A stretch of 64,000 nucleotides of DNA from NCBI RefSeq assembly GCF_900114715.1, contig NZ_FOTY01000001.1, forward strand, positions 69,286 through 133,285, in the 5' to 3' direction. The notes below the pieces were generated by a model, which was given only the letters and a program-made list of their open reading frames with translations, was not told the DNA's origin and did no database searches. Made by a program: the position numbers and the translations under genes. Below are positions 18,093-26,639 of the stretch, in pieces (within the stretch, counting starts at the first letter, position 1; every line of letters starts with the position of its first letter). This DNA comes from Salibacterium qingdaonense (lineage in GTDB: Bacteria; Bacillota; Bacilli; Bacillales; Marinococcaceae).

Positions 18093-18201
18093 GCTTTGTG
18101 TTGATTATTTTACTGCTACGATATCCGTAAAGCATTAGCAGATGTGTCATTTTTTCCGTAATTTATTGTGAAAGATGACTAACGAAAAGGAGGGCTTTGG
18201 C

Positions 18202-19827
18202 ATGCACCTGGAAGACATTTTAGAGCTTCCGGTATTTGAGCAGGCCGAACTAGCGGCTGGAGAAAACGGGAAGAAACGGGGAGTGCAGCACGTCAACATG
18301 ATGGATGCGCCGGATATTGTAGATTTTCTGCGTAAAGACGATCTGCTTGTGACCACGGCCTATCATTTTAAAGACGATACGTCGCTGCTTCTTGAGCTGA
18401 TGGAACGGATGGCGGAACAGGGGTGTTCCGGCCTGGGCATCAAAACGGGAAGATTTTTGGACAGCATCCCGTACGAAGCACTTGCTCTGGCGGACCGGCT
18501 CGCTCTACCGCTGATCGAACTGCCGCGTGACGTCCGGCTTGGTACGATTGTAAATCAGACCCTCAGCTCTATCCTGAATATGCGGACGAATGAACTGAAA
18601 CATGCCATGGAAGCGCACCGCGCGTTCACTCATCACATTATGAGCGGCAAGGGGCTGAAGCCGCTGCTGCAGCAGGCTGCATCCATGATCGGTCATCCCT
18701 GTCTGCTGCTCGATCAGCATTCCAAACCTATAGCATCCTCACAATCTCGTATGGATATCGCTGATGATATGGAGAGATTGCAGCGAAGAGGCTATTCTTT
18801 TTTTCTTCCGCAAGCATCTTATTCCAGCTTCACCCTGCTGCAGGAAAACGGAAAAACGCGGACGGTTACCGTTTTTCCCATTTATACTCACCAGGTCAGG
18901 TGCGGGACGTTCGTCGTCCTCGGTGATATTCCGGATGCCGGCAGCGGTGCCATATTGACGGTAGAGCAGGCGACTAACGTCATTGCTTTCGAATTGATGA
19001 AGGAAAATGCCTTGAAGCAGTACGCCCGCCGCGCGAAGAATGATTTTTTCATCAATTTTGTGGAAGATGCGTTTTCCTCCAATGAAGAAATCATCAACCG
19101 CGCCAAGGAATTCAATCTAAGCAAAAATCAGAAATATATCGCTGCGGCCGGGCGGCTTGATGAAGATGAGGTCCGCCTTAGTTTCGCCCAGCACCAAATG
19201 GAAGCGGATCGCGTCTATGAATATCTGGAAGAAGAGCTGGACGTGTTCATGTTACCGGCTCATTTCTTTATGAAAGGTAACATGTGTCTGCTGCTTATCG
19301 AGATTGATGATATGCCTGGGGATATTCATGATGTGGTCGAGGAGCTGCTGGAAGAACTGCAGATCAGCATCTATACTCAGTTCGAGCGCTCGATTTCGTT
19401 TGGCATGAGTAATATCAGCCGTCAGTTCCTCGAGGTGAAAGAGGCGTATAACGAAGCTGTGAATGCCCTGGAATCCGGTCATTTATCAGGCAGCCGCTCG
19501 TTTATCCAGGCTTATCATACGAAAGATATTGCGGAATTGCTGCGCATTATTCCGTCGGATGATCTGGAGAAGTTCTGTGCGTACACGCTTCAGGCTCTGT
19601 CGGATGTGTCCAAGGGGGACCAAAGCCTGCTGCATACTTTGTCGGTGTATCTTGAGACTCACTGTCAGATATCAGAAACGGCAAAAAGGCTGTATGTACA
19701 CCGCAATACTGTCATCTACCGGCTGGAAAAGGTTGAGCAGATACTCGGACAGGACCTGAAAGATCCTGAGACCACCCTGCGGCTGCGGCTCGCCCTGCGG
19801 ATACAGACATCTCTTCAGTTGACATGA
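18202..19827 (+). CDS. pucR: PucR-family purine catabolism regulator
   Basis: A 541-residue transcription factor of the PucR family. Residues about 1-125 form the PucR N-terminal domain (LEDILELPVFEQAELAAG; DLLVTTAYHFKDD), the middle holds a GGDEF-like effector region, and the C-terminus holds the HTH_30 domain (CQISETAKRLYVHRNTVIYR). In Bacillus subtilis PucR controls allantoin and urate genes in response to pathway intermediates. Start ATG 18202 follows AAGGAGG; the upstream in-frame ATG at 18175 lies before that site. It is divergent from the pucF operon and upstream of pucL. Confidence 0.9.
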   Translation: MHLEDILELPVFEQAELAAGENGKKRGVQHVNMMDAPDIVDFLRKDDLLVTTAYHFKDDTSLLLELMERMAEQGCSGLGIKTGRFLDSIPYEALALADRLALPLIELPRDVRLGTIVNQTLSSILNMRTNELKHAMEAHRAFTHHIMSGKGLKPLLQQAASMIGHPCLLLDQHSKPIASSQSRMDIADDMERLQRRGYSFFLPQASYSSFTLLQENGKTRTVTVFPIYTHQVRCGTFVVLGDIPDAGSGAILTVEQATNVIAFELMKENALKQYARRAKNDFFINFVEDAFSSNEEIINRAKEFNLSKNQKYIAAAGRLDEDEVRLSFAQHQMEADRVYEYLEEELDVFMLPAHFFMKGNMCLLLIEIDDMPGDIHDVVEELLEELQISIYTQFERSISFGMSNISRQFLEVKEAYNEAVNALESGHLSGSRSFIQAYHTKDIAELLRIIPSDDLEKFCAYTLQALSDVSKGDQSLLHTLSVYLETHCQISETAKRLYVHRNTVIYRLEKVEQILGQDLKDPETTLRLRLALRIQTSLQLT

Positions 19828-19835
19828 CATGCATA

Positions 19836-19848
19836 GTAACCAATATTT
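19836..19848 (-). promoter_or_regulatory. Candidate PucR box upstream of pucL
   Basis: The minus strand reads AAATATTGGTTAC, matching 11 of 13 positions of the published Bacillus PucR box WWWCNTTGGTTAA. A possible promoter, TTGGAC (19885-19890), 17 bp, CATAAG (19908-19913), lies just downstream and faces pucL. Confidence 0.45.
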
Positions 19849-19958
19849 CTTTTTTCTTTTAGTCATGATAGCTAATGATGCAGCTTGGACTTTTCGTTAG
19901 GATATGGCATAAGATACAAACTGATGTGAAGAAAAATAACATATTGGTGGTGGGGAAG

Positions 19959-21383
19959 ATGACATGGGTGAATAAAATCAATGGTATGACCCGGGAAGCA
20001 TTTATCGAAACGTTCGGCGGTCTGTTTGAACATTCGCCCTGGGTGGCGGATAAAGCGGAAAACGAACGGCCGTTTTCGTCGTTTGAAGGGCTTTTTGAAA
20101 CGATGAGAGGCGTGGTGGAGGCGTCCGGCCGGGAAGCGCAGCTGGGGCTGCTCCGCAAACATCCACAGCTCGGGGCTAAAGACAAGATGAGCTTCACTTC
20201 CTCGCAAGAACAAAAAGGAGCCGGATTGGACCGGTTATCCGAAGAGGAATTCGAAACGTTTCTCAGATTAAACGACCAATACCGCGAAACGTTCGGCTTC
20301 CCTTTTATTCTAGCGGTGAAGGGACAGACGAAGCGTGACGTCTATCAGTCGCTGCAGGAGCGGCTCTCGAGTGGATATGAACAGGAATTTCAGACAGCAC
20401 TGCAGCAGGTGTACCGGATTGCCTGGCTCCGCCTGCAGGATAAGATGACACCAGTTAGGAGCGATAGTATGCGTCGAACCATGTCTTATGGAAAAGGGAA
20501 TGTTTTTGCCTATCGTACATTTATGGAGCCGTTGACCGGACTGAGCGTGATTCCTGAATCTCCTTTCACCCAAAAAGATTATACCGTTTTCGGACTGAAT
20601 GTCACGGTGGAACTTGGCGGGGAAGCGTTTCTGCCGTCCTTCACAGAAGGGGATAACAGCGCTGTTGTCGCGACAGATTCCATGAAGAATTTTATCCAGC
20701 GGCATTTGGGGTCGTTCACTGGAAAAACGGCAGAAGGTTTTGTTCAGTACGTGTCGGAGGCTTTTTTGAGGAAATATCCGCATATTGAATGGGTTCAGAT
20801 GACGGCCGAAGAGCTGCCGTTTGAAACGGCGGTATCGAACGGGGAATCCGGCGGTCTGGTATTCAGCCGATCGAGAAATGAGAAGCTGCAGACCTTTATT
20901 CAAATGGAACGAAACGGGGCGGAACCGGTCGTTACCAGACAGTACAGCGAAGTACGGGATCTTCAGCTCGTCAAAGTGAAAGACAACTCTTTTACCGGTT
21001 TCATCCGTGATGAGTACACCACTCTCCCCGAGGACAGCAACCGTCCGTTGTTTGTGTATGTAAACATAGGCTGGACGTATGAAGACGGGGACGATGCGTA
21101 CGCCGAAGATCCATCGAGGTACGCTGCGCCCGAACAGATACGGGATATCGCGGGCGCGGTGTTTGAAGAGGTGGCGTCCCCGTCCATTCAGAGCCTGATC
21201 TACAGCATTGGACAACGGGTGCTCCAACGATTTCCGCAGCTCACAGAAGTAACATTTGAATCGCAGAACCGTACATGGGACACGGTCCTGGAAGATATAG
21301 ACGGCAGTGAGGGAAAAGTGTACACCGAACCGCGTCTGCCTTTTGGCTTTCAGCGTTTTTGCGTGACACGTGATGATTTGTAA
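19959..21383 (+). CDS. pucL: Bifunctional OHCU decarboxylase / urate oxidase
   Basis: A 474-residue fusion. Residues about 1-165 are 2-oxo-4-hydroxy-4-carboxy-5-ureidoimidazoline decarboxylase (FVEKFGGLFEHSPW-type start here TFGGLFEHSPWVA; LLRKHPQLGAK; FGFPFILAVKG). The rest is a cofactor-free uricase (SYGKGNVFAYRT; a VVATDSMKN motif with the catalytic Thr; FTGFIRDEYTTLPE). The fusion order equals Bacillus subtilis PucL. Urate is oxidised to 5-hydroxyisourate, which PucM and then the decarboxylase domain convert to S-allantoin. ATG 19959 is chosen because GGTGGGG lies upstream; longer frames lack a site. The xanthine dehydrogenase genes are not in the window. Confidence 0.92.
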   Translation: MTWVNKINGMTREAFIETFGGLFEHSPWVADKAENERPFSSFEGLFETMRGVVEASGREAQLGLLRKHPQLGAKDKMSFTSSQEQKGAGLDRLSEEEFETFLRLNDQYRETFGFPFILAVKGQTKRDVYQSLQERLSSGYEQEFQTALQQVYRIAWLRLQDKMTPVRSDSMRRTMSYGKGNVFAYRTFMEPLTGLSVIPESPFTQKDYTVFGLNVTVELGGEAFLPSFTEGDNSAVVATDSMKNFIQRHLGSFTGKTAEGFVQYVSEAFLRKYPHIEWVQMTAEELPFETAVSNGESGGLVFSRSRNEKLQTFIQMERNGAEPVVTRQYSEVRDLQLVKVKDNSFTGFIRDEYTTLPEDSNRPLFVYVNIGWTYEDGDDAYAEDPSRYAAPEQIRDIAGAVFEEVASPSIQSLIYSIGQRVLQRFPQLTEVTFESQNRTWDTVLEDIDGSEGKVYTEPRLPFGFQRFCVTRDDL

Positions 21384-21401
21384 GAAAGGAGGTGCAGCTG
21401 C

Positions 21402-21755
21402 ATGAGCGGCCTGACAACCCATATATTGGATTTAATGCATGGTCGACCGGCTTCCGGGGTCTACCTGGAACTCTATCGGATAAAAGACGGACGGTTTGAA
21501 AAAGTAACGGAATCGAGGACAAACGAAGATGGCAGGGTAAGCGGCCCGCTTCTCGAAGCCGGCCAGATGGAGGCCGGGGAATATGAGCTGCTTTTTGATA
21601 TAGGAACGTACTTTGAAGAAAAGCAGGCAGCCACCGCTGATCCCCCGTTTCTTGGAAAAGTGGCGGTCCGGTTCGGGATCGCCGCCCCGCAGGAACATTA
21701 TCACGTGCCGCTTCTGGTATCGCCGTGGGGGTACCAGGTTTACCGCGGCAGTTAG
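21402..21755 (+). CDS. pucM: 5-hydroxyisourate hydrolase
   Basis: A 117-residue transthyretin-fold HIU hydrolase that acts between the two PucL activities. The diagnostic motifs are the N-terminal LTTHILDLMHGRPA (catalytic His), the central TNEDGRVSGPLL, and the C-terminal signature ending YRGS with HYHVPLLVSPWGYQVYRGS. It is 18 bp downstream of pucL with ribosome site AAAGGAGG, so the two are co-translated. Length and motifs are normal. Confidence 0.95.
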   Translation: MSGLTTHILDLMHGRPASGVYLELYRIKDGRFEKVTESRTNEDGRVSGPLLEAGQMEAGEYELLFDIGTYFEEKQAATADPPFLGKVAVRFGIAAPQEHYHVPLLVSPWGYQVYRGS

Positions 21756-21903
21756 AGGCAGTCATTCGCTGATGCAAAAGAGTAGTTGAAAAAATGTGAA
21801 TAAATTGTAACCTCCTGTACTTCTTCCCGACATAAGGGGTAGACAGAGAAAAGCAGCAGGATAGGACCCCAATGCAGAAAAATTCAGGAGGAGGAATTAT
21901 ATC

Positions 21904-22653
21904 ATGTTGAAAACACGAAGGAAGAAGGTAGCAGGAGCTGTTGCAGCTCTCACGGCAGGAGGCTTTCTGTGCGCCGCCGCTTTCAGTACAGCGCCTGCCG
22001 AAACAGCAGAGGCCGCATCATCCGAAAGCAGCGTGCAAGCCGGGACTATTGTCGTACAGGGAGAATCCAGTGTCAGCGTAGAACCGGATACGGCACAGCT
22101 CCGGCTCGGTGCCGAAGTGACCGACACATCCGCCAGCACCGCGCAGCAGCAGGTCAGTGAACGAATGAGCGCCATCCGTGAAGCGATCAATCAATATGAC
22201 ATTTCGGAAGAAAATATCGAGACCTCCTATTTCGGCGTGAACACCGACCGCGCGGCAGAAGGGGGAGAAGAACAATTCCGCGCCCGCCACATCCTGTCCG
22301 TGGAGTTCAGTGAGATCGACCAGGTCGGCCAGCTGCTGGATGACGCTGCCGCTGCCGGCGCCAACCAGATTCAGCAGACCCGTTTCACCCTGCAGGATCA
22401 AACCGAGTATGAACAACAGGCCCTCCGACAGGCTGTCGAAAACACATCCGCTAAAGCCGAAGCCATGGCCGCCGGTGCCGGAAAATCAAGCGGAGCCGTC
22501 CTCCAGATTTCTGAAAACGGCGCCCAGGTCGACCTCCCTACCGGCAACTACGCCCGCGAAGAATCGCAGAGTGCTGCCGATAACAGTACCTCTATCGAAC
22601 CCGGCCAGGTTGATATCACCCAGCGGGTCAGCGTGGTTTATGAGTTGAATTAA
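21904..22653 (+). CDS. Exported SIMPL (DUF541) domain protein
   Basis: A 249-residue exported protein. A basic N-terminus (MLKTRRKKVAG) and an Ala-rich hydrophobic stretch form a Sec signal that ends near AEAAS, residues about 37-40. The remainder is a SIMPL domain (TIVVQGESSVSVEPDTAQLRL; ISEENIETSYFGVN; QVDITQRVSVVYEL). The family is widespread in the envelope of bacteria (BP26, YggE); its molecular role is not settled, though links to oxidative stress are reported. AGGAGGAGG precedes the start. It is monocistronic with a terminator. Confidence 0.8.
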   Translation: MLKTRRKKVAGAVAALTAGGFLCAAAFSTAPAETAEAASSESSVQAGTIVVQGESSVSVEPDTAQLRLGAEVTDTSASTAQQQVSERMSAIREAINQYDISEENIETSYFGVNTDRAAEGGEEQFRARHILSVEFSEIDQVGQLLDDAAAAGANQIQQTRFTLQDQTEYEQQALRQAVENTSAKAEAMAAGAGKSSGAVLQISENGAQVDLPTGNYAREESQSAADNSTSIEPGQVDITQRVSVVYELN

Positions 22654-22684
22654 AAATTGCGCCGCAAAGTGGTGAATAAAGATG

Positions 22685-22721
22685 AAAAATCCCTGTGGAT
22701 TTTATATCTACAGGGATTTTT
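22685..22721 (+). terminator. Terminator after SIMPL gene
   Basis: AAAAATCCCTGT (22685-22696) pairs exactly with ACAGGGATTTTT (22710-22721). Confidence 0.9.
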
Positions 22722-22751
22722 AAGTCTATTATGTAAGTACTTCATGACAAG

Positions 22752-22883
22752 ATGTTATTCTTCAATAAAGGATACGGTACGCTGGCTGAAGCGGCACTGG
22801 TTGTTCTTTTCCTTGCTTCCGACAAAGCTTCGTTTGTAAACGGTTCCCTATACAATGTAGACGGCGGCATGCAGGCGGACTAA
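22752..22883 (+). pseudogene. C-terminal remnant of a short-chain dehydrogenase (SDR)
   Basis: Forty-three in-frame codons ending TAA at 22881 read as a classic SDR tail: [20 protein letters not shown] followed by [17 protein letters not shown]. The final YNVDGGMQ-type motif and the FLASD helix are hallmarks of the last 40 residues of FabG-like dehydrogenases. The Rossmann nucleotide-binding and YxxxK catalytic parts are absent. The upstream sequence is the SIMPL terminator, so the rest was deleted. It has no ribosome site and is presumably not expressed. Confidence 0.8.
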
Positions 22884-22898
22884 TATCCGTGTGATGCG

Positions 22899-22936
22899 AA
22901 CAGCCTTTGGTGCAGGGCACCGGGGGCTGTTTTTAT
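22899..22936. terminator. Bidirectional terminator between SDR remnant and LysE gene
   Basis: AACAGCC pairs with GGCTGTT around an inner GGTGC/GCACC stem, followed by a T run on the plus strand. It overlaps the last bases of the convergent LysE gene. Confidence 0.65.
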
Positions 22937-23559
22937 TTTTCTCCAAGCACCAGCTGGACCCCGATGATGATGAACAACAGGCCCTGCACGAGATTCATTT
23001 TGCGCGCGGCGCCGGGGTGATTCGTGAGCATCCGCCCGGCCTGATGAGCGAGCAGGCTGACCGTGCCGAACACGAGAAAGGCCTGTGCGATAAAAATTCC
23101 TCCCAGCACAGAGACCTGCAGCGAGGCGGGGCCGGCGCCGGTGTGGATGAACTGCGGCAGAAGCGCGAGAAAAAAGAGCGCTACTTTCGGATTCAGCAGG
23201 TTCATGATGATGCCTTTTCCATACAGATTCCGGTAGGAGGCGCCGCTGTGCTCCGGCATGTCGAGGCCGGGATTCTCCCGGTCTCGGAATGCTTTCCAGG
23301 CAAGGTAAAACAGGTACAGGGCGCCGGCGTATTTCACAATCGAAAATGCGAACGCGGACTGATAGATGACAGCGGAAATTCCGACTGCCGCTGCCGTCAT
23401 ATGTACAAGCAGGCCGGTGCAGAGACCGCACGCCGTTACTACGCCGGCTTTCGCGTTCTGTGCTATGCTTTGCGCGGTGACAAATAAAATGTCGGGACCG
23501 GGGCTTAGAGTAAGCAGAACCGCGGTCCCTAAAAAAGCGAGCAGTGCTGTAGTATCCAT
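22933..23559 (-). CDS. LysE/RhtB family amino-acid exporter
   Basis: A 208-residue inner-membrane exporter with about six hydrophobic segments. The opening LLTLSPGPDILFVTAQS and the internal GIIMNLLNPKVALFFLALLPQF are the two LysE-superfamily signatures. Members export homoserine, threonine, leucine or related compounds; the substrate here is unknown. Start ATG 23559 (MDTTALLAFLGTAV) has AGGGG just upstream, and longer frames cross that site. It is probably a single-gene unit. Confidence 0.88.
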   Translation of the reverse strand: MDTTALLAFLGTAVLLTLSPGPDILFVTAQSIAQNAKAGVVTACGLCTGLLVHMTAAAVGISAVIYQSAFAFSIVKYAGALYLFYLAWKAFRDRENPGLDMPEHSGASYRNLYGKGIIMNLLNPKVALFFLALLPQFIHTGAGPASLQVSVLGGIFIAQAFLVFGTVSLLAHQAGRMLTNHPGAARKMNLVQGLLFIIIGVQLVLGEK

Positions 23560-23664
23560 GGTTATTCCCCTTTGTACGATGCTGCGGATGAAATGTCTTC
23601 CTCTCATTGTTCTGATTCCTTTGTTTATCGTATCATAGGTTAGGAGAAAAAATCGCAGCTGTTC

Positions 23665-23701
23665 TGCGCGCTTAACTTTACTACTTTAAAGCATTTCAGC
23701 T
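23665..23701. promoter_or_regulatory. 37-bp leader element shared with hisC (copy 1)
   Basis: TGCGCGCTTAAC followed by a 25-bp stretch (23677-23701, TTTACTACTTTAAAGCATTT then CAGCT) that recurs with only two changes upstream of hisC (25361-25385). The flanking 12 bp are also alike. Conservation in noncoding DNA implies a common regulator or leader RNA, or a residue of duplication. Confidence 0.55.
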
Positions 23702-23747
23702 CAGCGTTGAACCACCATTATTTTTTAGAAAGACGGGGAACGACGAC

Positions 23748-25172
23748 ATGAAAACAAGACAGGCAACGTTAACCGGATCTCTCATTGTACTGCTTCTGAT
23801 TACCGTCGTACTTGGTGTCAGTATTCTGCATTACGGGGTCCTGCCGCACATCCCGATTGTGCTGGCAACGATTATTACAGCGGTATACGGGCTGATGCTC
23901 CGGTACAGCTGGAAGGACATGGAGCAGTCCATGGTAAAAGGCATTTCTTACGGGATACCGGCTGTTCTGATTTTAAGTCTGATTGGTATATTGATTGGGG
24001 TATGGGCTTTGAACGGCACGGTGCCGACGATCACGTTCTACGGGCTTCAGGTACTTTCGCCGGATTTCTTTTTGGTGACAGCCGTTATCATTACAGCGGT
24101 GGTGGCCACGATGACCGGGAGTTCGTTGAGCGCGATGGGGACGATTGGTGTATCGCTGATGGGCGTCGCCTACGGTATGGGGATCTCGCCTGAAATGACA
24201 GCGGGGGCGATTGTGTCCGGGGCCATTTTTGGTGACAAATTGTCTCCGCTGTCGGATACGACGAATCTGGCGGCGGCTACGGCCAAAGTGGATGTGTTTG
24301 CACACATCCGCCACATGCTTTGGACGTCGGTACCGGCTTTTCTTATTGGATTAATTATTTTCGTTTTTATTGGATTTACGAACAGTCAGGGAGGTGCCGA
24401 TACGTCCCAGGTGGATGAAATGGCCCGCACGATGCAGTCTGAATTTATGATTACGCCGGTGACGCTGTTGTCCCCGCTTCTCATTATTGGTCTGGCCGCA
24501 CGCCGCGTCAAACCTGTGCCTTCGCTTGCGATCGGTCTTGTTGCCGCGGTGCTGACGACGTTTTATACCACCCCGGGGGCAGGTCTTGGTGACATTATGA
24601 CGGCTGCTCACGAAGGCTACACCGCAGATACCGGAATGGAATCAATAGACAGCCTGCTCTCTCTCGGCGGTCTTGAGAGTATGTTATCCGGAATATCTCT
24701 GATCATCGTGGCGCTTGGGTTCGGGGGATTGTTCCGCGGTATCGGCATCGCCCATGCGCTGATCGACAGCTTGAAACAAGTTCTCCGTAAAAAAGGCAAC
24801 GTCATCACTTCGACTGTTGTATCCTGTTTCGGCGTGAACGCGGTGATCGGGGAGCAGTATTTATCCATCATTCTCCCGGGCCAGATGCTGGAGGATTCCT
24901 ACCGCAGGGCCGGACTTCATCCGAAAAATCTGTCGCGGACACTGGAAGACGCCGGTTCGGTGCTGCATCCGCTGATTCCGTGGGGTGTGATAGGAGCGTT
25001 TGTGATGACGACGCTGGATGTCGGCATGGGGTATGTCTTCTTTACCTTCACCAGCCTTGTTACGCCGTTTATCACCCTGTTTTACGCCTATACCGGCTGG
25101 GCTCTGACCCCGCTTGATAAGGATAGTGAAAGCATGGTGGACGCCGGCGGGGATACAGATAAAACATTTTGA
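23748..25172 (+). CDS. NhaC-family Na+-coupled antiporter/transporter, paralog 1
   Basis: A 474-residue, roughly 12-helix membrane transporter of the NhaC family. Family motifs include GVWALNGTVPT, GAIFGDKLSPLSDTTNLAAA and EQYLSIILPGQM. The family includes Na+/H+ antiporters, malate/lactate exchangers and Na+-dependent amino-acid importers (TyrT, MetT). Placement beside an aromatic-type aminotransferase and a 4-HPA pathway makes amino-acid or aromatic-acid transport more likely than pH homeostasis (inference). It is nearly a duplicate of the 26640 gene: I count about 16 differences in the first 185 residues. ATG 23748 has ACGGGGAACG upstream, and a terminator follows. Confidence 0.85.
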   Translation: MKTRQATLTGSLIVLLLITVVLGVSILHYGVLPHIPIVLATIITAVYGLMLRYSWKDMEQSMVKGISYGIPAVLILSLIGILIGVWALNGTVPTITFYGLQVLSPDFFLVTAVIITAVVATMTGSSLSAMGTIGVSLMGVAYGMGISPEMTAGAIVSGAIFGDKLSPLSDTTNLAAATAKVDVFAHIRHMLWTSVPAFLIGLIIFVFIGFTNSQGGADTSQVDEMARTMQSEFMITPVTLLSPLLIIGLAARRVKPVPSLAIGLVAAVLTTFYTTPGAGLGDIMTAAHEGYTADTGMESIDSLLSLGGLESMLSGISLIIVALGFGGLFRGIGIAHALIDSLKQVLRKKGNVITSTVVSCFGVNAVIGEQYLSIILPGQMLEDSYRRAGLHPKNLSRTLEDAGSVLHPLIPWGVIGAFVMTTLDVGMGYVFFTFTSLVTPFITLFYAYTGWALTPLDKDSESMVDAGGDTDKTF

Positions 25173-25175
25173 GGT

Positions 25176-25216
25176 AAAAATCCGAACGGATGGAAAAGAA
25201 TTCGTTCGGATTTTTC
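25176..25216 (+). terminator. Terminator after nhaC paralog 1
   Basis: AAAAATCCGAACG (25176-25188) pairs with CGTTCGGATTTTT (25203-25215). It separates the first transporter from hisC transcription. Confidence 0.9.
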
Positions 25217-25291
25217 TATATTCATGACTGCCATCTGGTTTTTTATATATGGATTTCCTATAGAATACCAATGTTTTTTATATAAATTTAA

Positions 25292-25305
25292 AGAAAACGC
25301 TTTCA
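25292..25305 (-). promoter_or_regulatory. cre-like site upstream of hisC
   Basis: The minus strand TGAAAGCGTTTTCT matches TGWAANCGNTNWCA at 13 of 14 positions. It lies 170 bp before the aminotransferase start, upstream of the shared 37-bp element. It suggests CcpA control. Confidence 0.6.
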
Positions 25306-25348
25306 AATATACTGCGGTGACAGGGATGCGTGACAGCGTCCCTTGACG

Positions 25349-25385
25349 TGCGGGCTTTCCTTTACTACTTCAAAGCATCTCAGCT
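25349..25385. promoter_or_regulatory. 37-bp leader element shared with nhaC paralog 1 (copy 2)
   Basis: TGCGGGCTTTCC plus the 25-bp core at 25361-25385, which differs from the copy at 23677-23701 only by two T-to-C changes. An imperfect hairpin (AGGGATGC / GCGTCCCT, 25322-25343) precedes this copy. The rest of the 305-bp hisC upstream interval shows only the terminator and cre site listed separately. Confidence 0.55.
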
Positions 25386-25477
25386 TTAAATGATATTCTT
25401 GTGAAGGCGGCGGAATCTCTCTACTATTACAGGCAGTATCATTCATTTATTTTTCACAGAAGGAGGTTTTATCAGAA

Positions 25478-26575
25478 ATGGTGAAACCGAGAGCACAAAT
25501 GACAGAGGTGGCGATGTATTCGCCGGGCAAACCGGTGGAGGAGCTGCAGCGGGAACTCGGTCTGTCCCGGGTCATTAAGATGGCTTCTAATGAAAACCCT
25601 TACGGATCCTCGCCAAAAGCAAGAAACGCGATGATGGAGGAGATGGAAAATATTCATTTCTACCCGGAAGTGACCGCACCGGTGCTGGCGGATGCACTGA
25701 GCAAACATCTGAATGTCTCCTCCGATCGTTTCATTTTCGGAAACGGTTCTGATGAAATTATCCGGATGCTTACTCGGACGTATGTGAATCCGGGCGAGGA
25801 AGTGGTGATGGCAGAGGTCACGTTTCCGCGTTACCGTACGAACGTCTTTATTGAAGGCGGAGTGCCGGTAAGCGTTCCAATGCGGGACGGGACCCACGAT
25901 CTTGAAGGAATGAAAACAGCGCTGAATGAAAGGACGAAAATGGTGTTTGTCTGCAATCCCAATAATCCGACCGGTACCATTGTCGGCGAACAGGAACTGC
26001 TCCGTTTTCTGGAAAGCATTCCCCCGGATGTTTTGGTCGTACTGGATGAAGCGTATTATGAATACGTGCATTCCGGCGATTACCTGGAGTCATTGGAGTA
26101 TCTGGATCAATTTCCAAACCTGATTATTCTCCGCACATTTTCTAAAGTGTACGGCATGGCGTCCGTCCGGGTTGGTTACGGTATCACCCAGCCGGAAATC
26201 GTTCAGGAACTGCTGAAAGGGAAGGAACCGTTTAATGTCAACCGGCTGGCACAGGTTGGAGCGGTTGCGGCCCTGGAAGATAATGAATTTCTGGAGAATA
26301 CACTCAAAAAGAATAAAGAAGGCCGGATGTATCTCGAAGATGCCTTCAAACGGCTGGGGCTGTCCTCTTTTCCAACACACACGAATTTTATTATGGTGGA
26401 TGTGAAACAGGATGCAGCAGCGGTGCACGAAAGTCTGTTGAAGCAGGGAGTCATTATCCGCCCGGGCCATGTGATGGGATATCCGACAATGCTGAGAGTG
26501 ACCATCGGTACAGAAGAGGAAAACGAGCAGTTCAGTCGCGCACTGGAAAAAACACTCGAAGCGATGAACGTATAA
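25478..26575 (+). CDS. HisC-type class I/II aminotransferase (histidinol-phosphate / aromatic)
   Basis: A 365-residue PLP aminotransferase of the HisC branch. The motifs are MASNENPYGSSPKA, the PLP-ring region DEAYYEYV, CNPNNPTGT, Schiff-base Lys223 in RTFSKVYGMASVRVGYG, and the C-terminal carboxylate-binding Arg in TMLRVTIG. HisC-type enzymes often also act on tyrosine and phenylalanine. No other histidine gene is nearby. It lies between two NhaC paralogs and upstream of a 2-oxoacid dehydrogenase and 4-HPA genes, so conversion of tyrosine to 4-hydroxyphenylpyruvate is the best contextual guess; histidinol phosphate remains possible. AGGAGG precedes ATG 25478. Confidence 0.8.
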   Translation: MVKPRAQMTEVAMYSPGKPVEELQRELGLSRVIKMASNENPYGSSPKARNAMMEEMENIHFYPEVTAPVLADALSKHLNVSSDRFIFGNGSDEIIRMLTRTYVNPGEEVVMAEVTFPRYRTNVFIEGGVPVSVPMRDGTHDLEGMKTALNERTKMVFVCNPNNPTGTIVGEQELLRFLESIPPDVLVVLDEAYYEYVHSGDYLESLEYLDQFPNLIILRTFSKVYGMASVRVGYGITQPEIVQELLKGKEPFNVNRLAQVGAVAALEDNEFLENTLKKNKEGRMYLEDAFKRLGLSSFPTHTNFIMVDVKQDAAAVHESLLKQGVIIRPGHVMGYPTMLRVTIGTEEENEQFSRALEKTLEAMNV

Positions 26576-26597
26576 TATATCTTTTTGACATCGTTTT

Positions 26598-26611
26598 TGA
26601 ATGCGCTTTCA
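26598..26611 (+). promoter_or_regulatory. cre-like site upstream of nhaC paralog 2 operon
   Basis: TGAATGCGCTTTCA matches the CcpA consensus at 13 of 14 positions. It lies 28 bp before the transporter start, in the 64-bp gap after hisC. Confidence 0.6.
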
Positions 26612-26639
26612 ATTTTTAAGGAAAAACGGGGGTTAAATC

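Noticed and set aside
25478-26575. Aminotransferase as part of a histidine biosynthesis operon
   Set aside because: No other his gene is within the window, and the neighbours are transport and aromatic catabolism genes. The biosynthetic role is not excluded but is less favoured.
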